Below, piece after piece: positions 1-4,480 of a stretch of DNA of 5,899 bases (the first letter of the stretch is position 1; each line of letters opens with the position of its first letter). A model generated the notes under the pieces. The model was not told the origin of the DNA. It was given only the letters and a program-made list of their open reading frames with translations, and made no database searches. The position numbers were made by a program, and so were the translations under genes. The DNA lies in NCBI GenBank assembly GCA_023135255.1, contig JAGLTN010000273.1:1-5899 (forward strand), given 5' to 3'. This DNA is from Planctomycetota bacterium. GTDB taxonomy: Bacteria; Planctomycetota; Phycisphaerae; Sedimentisphaerales; Anaerobacaceae.

Positions 1-713
1 TACTGGTTTTAAATAGTTTTGTCTTCGCAGGCTATGTGTTCTGTGCGGTCGGCTATGATGGTGAATTTATCCATATTGATTCATCTGTAGGGCAGGTTGG
101 TCCCACTTACACGAATACTGGATACCGCTTCCAGTCGCTGGCAAAATCTCCTGATGGTCCAATGTATGCAGGTACTACCGATTCCTCTATACACACGATA
201 AATCCTCAAACAGGAGAGGTGGGCGGGTTGGTTGCACAATGGTCAAACTCTGCTTTTAGGGGTATGGCAGTCTCACCTGATGGGCAAATATATGTGTCTT
301 CAAGCTATTATTTTTATGCATATGATTCACAATTGGGATTTGCCAGAAACTTGGGTAGACTTATCGGAACGGTAAATGTGTGCCAAGGATTAGCTTTTTC
401 GCCGGATGGTGTGCTTTATGGTATTACTCCAAGTAAATTAATAATAATTGATTTAAACACACTTAAGACTACTCTGATTGGGTATGTAGATGGAATTGGT
501 CAGTCTATTGTTTTTACGGAAGATGGTTCTCTTTTTGTGGTTGGCGAGGATGCTTTCGCACAATTAGATCCAATTGATGGTTCGATCATTGGAGAACCAA
601 TTACTCTTTCAGGTGATTTTAGAGGATTAGAACTTATCCCAGAACCTGCAACAGTATGTTTTTTAGGTTTTGGATTTTATTACATAGCTGGAAAAAGAAA
701 GGCTAAGTTTTAG
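1..713 (+). CDS. Secreted propeller-like protein with PEP-CTERM anchor (5' partial)
   Basis: The reading frame is open to the left edge, with the first whole codon at 3. The earliest usable start inside the window is a GTG at 36, but the codons before it read LVLNSFVFAGYVFCAVG. This looks like the end of a signal peptide (FVFA then GYVF), so the true start is probably upstream of the window. Counting from the GTG, the body has recurring 'SPDG' or 'EDG' turns followed by a beta strand (near residues 38, 80, 122 and 162: KSPDGPMYAGT, VSPDGQIYVSS, FSPDGVLYGIT, FTEDGSLFVVG). This pattern fits blades of a beta-propeller (NHL/WD-like). The C-terminus has PEP at residues 202-204, a hydrophobic stretch (about 207-219) and a basic KRKAK tail, which together form a classic PEP-CTERM signal. 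In known systems an exosortase recognises this signal and sorts the protein to the envelope. No exosortase lies in the window. The ligand and role are unknown. The gene lies 47 bp upstream of the next one and may be co-transcribed with it. Confidence 0.85.
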   Translation, partial: LVLNSFVFAGYVFCAVGYDGEFIHIDSSVGQVGPTYTNTGYRFQSLAKSPDGPMYAGTTDSSIHTINPQTGEVGGLVAQWSNSAFRGMAVSPDGQIYVSSSYYFYAYDSQLGFARNLGRLIGTVNVCQGLAFSPDGVLYGITPSKLIIIDLNTLKTTLIGYVDGIGQSIVFTEDGSLFVVGEDAFAQLDPIDGSIIGEPITLSGDFRGLELIPEPATVCFLGFGFYYIAGKRKAKF

Positions 714-760
714 TTGAAAAATAAATGTTATATTATTAACGTGTATGTTGGGAATAAATA

Positions 761-2398
761 ATGCAGAAAATATTTTTAGTTACTTTGTTTATAGCTGTAT
801 TGCTGTGCTCCGATGTTTTCAGTTTTACAGGCGGTTCGGGGATTGCTACGGATCCCTATCAAATATCAACTCCCAACGATCTTGAGGATGTAAATAGCTA
901 TCCAGCTAGTTCTTTTATCCTTTTAAATGATATAGATCTGTCCGACAAAACCTATGCGATGGCAGTAATATCACCGGAAGTCGTAGATGTTAGTGGCTAT
1001 TATATTTTCGATGGTATACCCTTTACCGGTGTATTTGATGGAGCTGGGTTTACAATTGCCGGGCTTGTTGTAGATGATAATGATTTAGGTAATAATTACT
1101 TAGGATTGTTCGGTTGTATTGGCAATGGTGGTTGGATAAAAAATATTAATTTAACGAATATAAATGTTACTGAAGGTGGTCGTTATATTGGAGGTTTATG
1201 TGGTAAGAATTATGGCACCATTATCAACTGTTTTTCTTCGGGGCAGGTTTTAGGTTATAGAGTTACGGGAGGTATTTGTGGTCAGAATAGGGGCAATATA
1301 ATTAATTGTCATTCGTTATGTCAGGTTAGCGGATCTTATTCTACAGGTGGGATATGTGGAGAAAATTCAGAAGCCTTGATCGATGGATGTAGTTCTAAAG
1401 GTTTGATTACTAACGGAGATCATAATTTTTCCACTTATATGGGAGGTATTTGTGGGTATAATTATGGTAATGCTAATATTACTAATTGCCATTTTGTTGG
1501 TAACATTGAAGTAGATAAAGGTGTGGAGGTCATTGGTGGAATCTGCGGGTATAATCTCCGTTCTGATATTACAAACTGTAGTTCAAACGGTAATATAGAT
1601 GGCGGTATATATAGGGGTGTATGTGTAGGTGGTGTATGTGGTCTTAATGAAAATAGTAGTAGAATAATAAACTGTTATGCGACAGGTACAATTAAAGGTG
1701 ATATATATGTTGGTGGTTTGTGTGGGCTCAATAGTAATAGGAATACTATCATACAAAACAGTTATTCAAACACAGAAGTTTTAGCTTCTTTTGCATGTGT
1801 TGGTGGTTTTTGTGGTGGAAATAGTGATTTTGCCAGTATTGTAAATTGCTATTCTATGGGACAGGTTATAGGTGGTTGTAATGTTGGTGGGCTATGCGGA
1901 ATTGCTTATGATCGGGCCAGCATTACAGGATGTTATTCAGTCGCTGAAATCATGCTGCCCGGGCCTTATTATGGTGGTATTTGTGGAGAAGTGGAACTAC
2001 GCTGTGAAATAAAAAATTGTTATTTCCTTTCAGGTACTGCACCTGATAACGGTTATGGCACAGTTTTATCAGATGATGAGATGAAACTGAAAAGTAGTTT
2101 TGTTGGTTGGGATTTTGTTAGCCAAAAGACTGATGGCGATGAAGATACTTGGCGGATGTGTGTTGATGGTGTTGAGTATCCGCATTTCTGGTGGGAATTT
2201 ACCAAAGGTGACATTATGTGCGGCGATGGTGTTGACCTGGCTGACTTTGCTGTTTTGGCAGCTAACTGGCTCAGCGATGACAGCTCTGAGGACTGGTATG
2301 ATAATGTCGACCTTAATTTTGATGGCCAAGTAGATATTGTGGACCTAATGCTATTGTCTGAAAACTGGTTATATAATTCATCTATACAAAAAAAGTGA
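761..2398 (+). CDS. Secreted GLUG-repeat protein with C-terminal dockerin
   Basis: A 545-residue exported protein. Residues 1-21 form a signal peptide (MQKIFLVTLFIAVLLCSDVFS, charged start then hydrophobic core). Residues 23-100 match the usual lead-in of GLUG proteins: GxGxxxDPYQISTPNDL, LLNDIDLS, then FTGVFDGAGFTIAGL. One degenerate repeat at about 110-140 precedes ten clear repeats at residues 143-422 of the form GG[ILVF]CGxN...I.NC. Residues 423-480 (LSDDEMKLKSSFVGWDF, then a W-rich stretch) resemble the closing module of planctomycete GLUG proteins. Residues 482-537 are a dockerin type I-like pair. The second half, DLNFDGQVDIVDL, is a full calcium loop; the first, GDIMCGDGVDLADF, is a variant. 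The repeats probably fold as a beta-solenoid, and the dockerin would bind a cohesin on another protein, though no cohesin is visible here. The ATG at 761 gives the complete signal peptide; the ribosome site is weak (GGGA at 750-753). An adhesion or surface-binding role is inference. Confidence 0.88.
   Translation: MQKIFLVTLFIAVLLCSDVFSFTGGSGIATDPYQISTPNDLEDVNSYPASSFILLNDIDLSDKTYAMAVISPEVVDVSGYYIFDGIPFTGVFDGAGFTIAGLVVDDNDLGNNYLGLFGCIGNGGWIKNINLTNINVTEGGRYIGGLCGKNYGTIINCFSSGQVLGYRVTGGICGQNRGNIINCHSLCQVSGSYSTGGICGENSEALIDGCSSKGLITNGDHNFSTYMGGICGYNYGNANITNCHFVGNIEVDKGVEVIGGICGYNLRSDITNCSSNGNIDGGIYRGVCVGGVCGLNENSSRIINCYATGTIKGDIYVGGLCGLNSNRNTIIQNSYSNTEVLASFACVGGFCGGNSDFASIVNCYSMGQVIGGCNVGGLCGIAYDRASITGCYSVAEIMLPGPYYGGICGEVELRCEIKNCYFLSGTAPDNGYGTVLSDDEMKLKSSFVGWDFVSQKTDGDEDTWRMCVDGVEYPHFWWEFTKGDIMCGDGVDLADFAVLAANWLSDDSSEDWYDNVDLNFDGQVDIVDLMLLSENWLYNSSIQKK
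1187..2026 (+). repeat. Ten tandem GLUG-type repeats within the CDS
   Basis: Ten units of about 28 residues each, starting at Ile143. Repeat heads read IGGLCG, TGGICG, TGGICG, MGGICG, IGGICG, VGGVCG, VGGLCG, VGGFCG, VGGLCG and YGGICG. Each is followed 10-13 residues later by a strand ending NC or GC; only repeat 7 has Ser there (IIQNSYSN). The units differ considerably at the DNA level, so this is an old protein-level repeat, not a fresh tandem duplication. Confidence 0.85.
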
Positions 2399-2583
2399 TT
2401 CAGTCTATATATAATGAATCGTAAGCTTCTTTCGCCAGTTGTAAAATGTTCCCCGTGGGGTGTAAATATTAATTTCTCATAAGCTCTTTTAAAAAAGACA
2501 GTTAAAAAGCAATCGGACGAACATTATTGCAGCTTTTCTGATGATTTGTTAGTATCTGCGGACTATGAAACAGAAATTATGGC
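2399..2583. other. Non-coding spacer downstream of the GLUG gene
   Basis: No supported gene. It holds a short CCCC-GT-GGGG dyad at 2451-2460 and a longer imperfect hairpin at 2505-2537, where AAAAGC pairs with GCTTTT and, alternatively, GCAAT pairs with ATTGC. The second ends in four T residues and could be a weak terminator for the GLUG gene, but it is over 100 bp past the stop codon. At 2565 an ATG opens a short frame beginning MKQKLWLIFDEDVQS that runs into the IS remnant. It could be the start of a disrupted gene, but it has no ribosome site. Confidence 0.4.
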
Positions 2584-2808
2584 TCATTTTTGATGAAGAC
2601 GTACAGTCAACCCGTTTTTGCCGGCCTCAAGGAATTCCTTGGACCGTTTGTAATAAACGCTGGCTGCAATAGCCTCCTTCCTGCACAATTCAGAGATGCC
2701 TATCTCACCCCGCAGACCTTCAAGCACAATACGAATCTTCTCGTCAGCCGAAAACTTTCTGCGTGTGGCTCTTTTGATTCGCTTTACAACATCATTAGAT
2801 TTACTCAT
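2584..2808 (-). pseudogene. Truncated IS3-family transposase OrfA (Transposase_8 HTH)
   Basis: This 74-codon frame carries the N-terminal helix-turn-helix of an IS3-family OrfA. Residues 16-35 read RRKFSADEKIRIVLEGLRGE, followed by ISELCRKEAIAASVYY and SKEFLEAGK, a highly characteristic order. In the complete protein this part binds the IS ends. The family resemblance stops at about residue 64 (near nucleotide 2617). The last ten residues (NGLTVRLHQK) do not look like OrfA and probably read into flanking DNA. Intact OrfA proteins of this group run to about 90-105 residues with a leucine-zipper tail, which is missing. No OrfB (the DDE catalytic subunit) follows toward lower coordinates. A good ribosome site survives upstream of the ATG at 2806-2808. 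It lies between plus-strand genes and looks more GC-rich by eye than they do, consistent with an acquired element. It is not expected to be able to transpose. Confidence 0.8.
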
Positions 2809-2815
2809 TTTAAAG

Positions 2816-2820
2816 CTCCT
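2816..2820 (-). promoter_or_regulatory. Ribosome binding site of the orfA remnant
   Basis: On the minus strand the sequence reads GGAAGGAGCTTTAAAATG. The AGGAG core lies 7 bases before the ATG at 2806-2808, which fixes that start. A small dyad (CGGGT at 2823-2827 with ACCCG at 2835-2839) sits immediately upstream and could fold in the leader. Confidence 0.6.
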
Positions 2821-2862
2821 TCCGGGTCAAAGATACCCGATTATGGAGCCAAAACCGCCCGA

Positions 2863-2900
2863 TTTCAAGTAGTTTCCTGCATGCAGGAAACTACTTGAAA
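2863..2900. repeat. Perfect 38-bp palindrome (19-bp inverted arms, no spacer)
   Basis: TTTCAAGTAGTTTCCTGCA at 2863-2881 is followed directly by its exact reverse complement at 2882-2900. The centre is GCATGC, and symmetry breaks at 2862/2901 (A versus C). It lies 54 bp upstream of the orfA start codon. It has no T tract, so it does not look like an intrinsic terminator. Each half, read outward from the centre, begins TGCAGG, so the structure could be two identical IS ends joined with no gap. Confidence 0.9.
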
Positions 2901-3028
2901 CTCTCCTCTAACTTAAACAACCAACCTGTCCCACTTTATCTGACGGGAAACAAATGACAATACCAGAGATCCTTCCTTCAAATATCCAACTGTTCATGCC
3001 GATTAATCAACAAAAGCAATTTTTCTTT

Positions 3029-3067
3029 AAGGTGAACCGCCGACACACGGATTTCCAGTCTCACCTT
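3029..3067 (-). other. Degenerate tRNA-like patch or 7-bp stem element
   Basis: On the minus strand, GACTGGAAATCCGTGTG then TCGGCGGTTC resembles the anticodon loop, five-base variable loop (GTGTC) and 5' T-arm (GGCGGTTC) of a class I tRNA such as tRNA-Phe. An upstream GAGC resembles the end of a D-arm. The T-arm is not closed (no CCGCC follows), the anticodon stem is mispaired, and the loop would read GGA instead of GAA, so it cannot be a functional tRNA. The same patch is framed by a perfect 7-bp inverted repeat, AAGGTGA at 3029-3035 and TCACCTT at 3061-3067. Chance resemblance is possible. Confidence 0.2.
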
Positions 3068-3397
3068 CCGCTCGTAAGTCCCTATTTAAAAAGGGTTTAT
3101 ATTCGGTTTTTTGTGTTAAAATGAGAGCTCCAAGTAATTTACAAATCACTAACAGGTCAATAACAACTAAACAACCAGTAGCAACTGACACAAATTGGAC
3201 ACAAAAAATACGGTTTCAGAGCTGGAAAGTTATAATTGACCTTCACCGCAAATTAGGCCGCAACGAATCTGTGCTATAGTTACATTCATATTTTGCGCAC
3301 CCATATCCTTGAGGCCTGAATCTCTAATATTATTTTCTAAGTCCAGAACAAGAATATGTCTTTTTGTCCAAGCGAATTACTCTTTTAGGCAGTGGGG

Positions 3398-3416
3398 TTA
3401 CAGATAGAATCTGTAA
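3398..3416. other. Small perfect hairpin (8-bp stem, 3-base loop)
   Basis: TTACAGAT-AGA-ATCTGTAA. It lies about 105 bp upstream of the -35 box of the downstream promoter and has no T tract on either side, so a terminator is unlikely. An operator-like dyad or a chance hairpin remain possible. Confidence 0.35.
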
Positions 3417-3520
3417 AAGATAATAGAAATGTTTGTTTTATCATGGATTAACAAAGATTTAGACTCAATGCTTCTCATAAAACGATTTGGAATATAAATC
3501 CCTTAAGTCTATTTATTTCC

Positions 3521-3548
3521 TTGACTTAACAAATGATTTTGATATAAT
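3521..3548 (+). promoter_or_regulatory. Sigma-70-type promoter for the dockerin gene
   Basis: TTGACT at 3521-3526 and TATAAT at 3543-3548 are separated by 16 bp. The match is five of six at -35 and six of six at -10. Transcription would begin near 3555, giving a leader of about 45 bases before the ATG at 3600. It is the strongest promoter-like sequence noticed in the window and implies that the gene is transcribed independently of the GLUG gene. Confidence 0.7.
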
Positions 3549-3599
3549 GCCACCGTCTTTTATTTTTATAATTCAGGATATTTTTTGGAGTGTAGGGTT

Positions 3600-4253
3600 A
3601 TGATGAAATTATATAATCAAAAAATTTTTATTATTATACTCTTCGGAGTTACATCTTTGGTTAGAAGCGAGGTAACAACAGAAATATTTTTAGCTGATAG
3701 CAATTCTCCGGTTGAATATCAGGAAATCATGGTTGGAACCAAACTTGCTATTGTTGTATCTTCTGACAGTGCAGAGTATTGGGATGGCAGCATCGCTCTT
3801 ATGGGAGAATCCGTAAACAAGGCAACGCTATTTGATGGACAAGCTCTTGAAGCTGCAGGCCCTATGGCTGAAGTTTGGGACTGGATAAATGTTGAAATCC
3901 AGGGTTATGACTTATATACAGATTTTTTTGGTAGCCAAATTGGCGATTGGTTTGTTATCAATTATACCGCAAATGAAATCGGAGACTGCAACGTAATGTT
4001 TTTTGACGGTGTACCTTACGACCCGCCTTATATACCAACTTATAATATCGAATTTAGCCATGTTCCTACTCGAGATTTTGATGGAAACACAAAGGTTGAT
4101 TTTGGAGATTTTGCATTGCTTGTCTCACAGTGGAATCAATCAGATTGTGAAGATCCGAATTGGTGCCAGGGAACAGATATTGATGCCAGTGGCACTGTTG
4201 ATGTCAATGATCTGATGCTATTTACAGAGTATTGGCTCGAAAAAACCAGATAG
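3600..4253 (+). CDS. Small secreted dockerin-domain protein
   Basis: A 217-residue exported protein. ATG 3600 is preferred because GGAG at 3587-3590 sits 9 bases upstream. The ATG at 3603 is the alternative, and a TTG at 3585 would overlap the ribosome site. Residues 1-25 form a signal peptide (hydrophobic core KIFIIILFGVTSLV, cleavage near VRS-EV). Residues 26-155 form one domain of unknown function rich in beta strands and acidic or aromatic residues, including IMVGTKLAIVVSSDSAEYWDG, then GYDLYTDFF and GDWFVINY. From memory, similar 'MVGTKL...SSD' domains with dockerins occur in Phycisphaerae; this is unverified. Residues 159-213 are a dockerin: first loop DFDGNTKVDFGDF (159-171), spacer DCEDPNWCQG containing a possible Cys183-Cys189 pair, second loop DIDASGTVDVNDL (193-205). 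Both loops keep their calcium-binding Asp/Asn positions. It probably attaches to a cohesin-bearing partner outside the window. It has its own promoter. Confidence 0.82.
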   Translation: MMKLYNQKIFIIILFGVTSLVRSEVTTEIFLADSNSPVEYQEIMVGTKLAIVVSSDSAEYWDGSIALMGESVNKATLFDGQALEAAGPMAEVWDWINVEIQGYDLYTDFFGSQIGDWFVINYTANEIGDCNVMFFDGVPYDPPYIPTYNIEFSHVPTRDFDGNTKVDFGDFALLVSQWNQSDCEDPNWCQGTDIDASGTVDVNDLMLFTEYWLEKTR

Positions 4254-4364
4254 CCATTTTTTAAGCATTTCACAGCTAATTAGCAATTTTTACCCCTTTT
4301 ATTAGGTATCCACGTCCATTTTTTTAGCAATTTCCTTAAAAAAAATCAATCTTCAAACACTCGG

Positions 4365-4391
4365 AATCGCTGTTAATGATAGTGAGCGATT
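4365..4391. other. Inverted repeat upstream of the C39 gene
   Basis: AATCGCT (4365-4371) and AGCGATT (4385-4391) form a perfect 7-bp stem around a 13-base loop, followed by ATTTGGGGCATTTTTG. It lies 112 bp after the dockerin gene and 90 bp before the next start. It could be a poor terminator of the former, with only a delayed T5 run, or an operator of the latter. The same 227-bp gap also holds GCTAATTAGC (4275-4284) and a 10-base direct repeat TTAGCAATTT (4280-4289, 4324-4333). No clear promoter for the C39 gene was found. Confidence 0.35.
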
Positions 4392-4462
4392 ATTTGGGGC
4401 ATTTTTGTGTAATTTGAGCTTTTGAAACAAGATGCCAATAAGTCAATTAAATTTAGTGGGAT

Positions 4463-4474
4463 GGAGGAGAAGGG
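4463..4474 (+). promoter_or_regulatory. Purine-rich ribosome binding site of the C39 gene
   Basis: GGAGGAGAAGGG ends 6 bases before the ATG at 4481. The GGAGA portion sits 10 bases from that ATG. The in-frame ATG at 4461 hits a stop after seven codons, so 4481 is the start. Confidence 0.7.
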
Positions 4475-4480
4475 CTTATT

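Larger units (their letters stand above)
2584..2881 (-). mobile_element. IS3-family element remnant, left-end part only
   Basis: The remnant consists of the truncated orfA plus its 5' leader. The upper boundary is placed at 2881 because the minus strand there starts TGCAGGAAACTACTTGAAA, and IS3-family ends typically begin with TG. This end is one arm of the palindrome at 2863-2900. The opposite terminus and orfB are not found in the window, so the boundaries are tentative and no target duplication can be assigned. Confidence 0.5.
2901..3520. other. Long non-coding interval between IS remnant and dockerin gene
   Basis: About 620 bp without a convincing gene. The only frame with a plausible ATG (3121-3279, 52 codons) has no ribosome site and no recognisable domain. 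Contents noted separately are a tRNA-like GC-rich patch near 3029-3067 and a hairpin at 3398-3416. A short CCCT/AGGG dyad at 3080-3095 is followed 11 bp later by six T residues; it is too weak to call a terminator. The remainder is AT-rich with no repeat array. Confidence 0.5.

Noticed and set aside
1187..2026. CRISPR array or DNA satellite
   Set aside because: The periodicity is at the protein level with divergent codons and no identical repeats. It is a coding GLUG array.
2069..2333. Open frames on both strands (minus 2069-2329, plus 2100-2333) overlapping the GLUG gene's dockerin end
   Set aside because: Both lie wholly inside the well-supported 761-2398 coding frame, have no signal, motif or ribosome site, and have unnatural composition.
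2451..2460. CCCC-GT-GGGG dyad as a terminator of the GLUG gene
   Set aside because: The stem is only 4 bp with a two-base loop and no T run follows.
2590..2898. Plus-strand 102-codon open frame
   Set aside because: It is antisense to the recognisable OrfA remnant and runs through the palindrome. Its translation has no domain features.
2928..2950. TGTCCCACTTTATCTGACGG as the outer IS terminus
   Set aside because: It begins with TG and is near the remnant, but no inverted partner was found in the window. The palindrome arm at 2881 is a better-supported end.
3121..3279. Short plus-strand frame of 52 codons starting MRAPSNLQITN
   Set aside because: It has no ribosome site, no recognisable motif and a short length in AT-rich spacer DNA. 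Chance is the simplest explanation.
4003..4215. Plus-strand 70-codon frame
   Set aside because: It is a shifted frame inside the dockerin gene, whose own frame shows clear calcium-loop motifs.
4275..4284. GCTAATTAGC followed by T residues as a terminator
   Set aside because: The palindrome leaves no loop, so the usable stem is only about three weak pairs.
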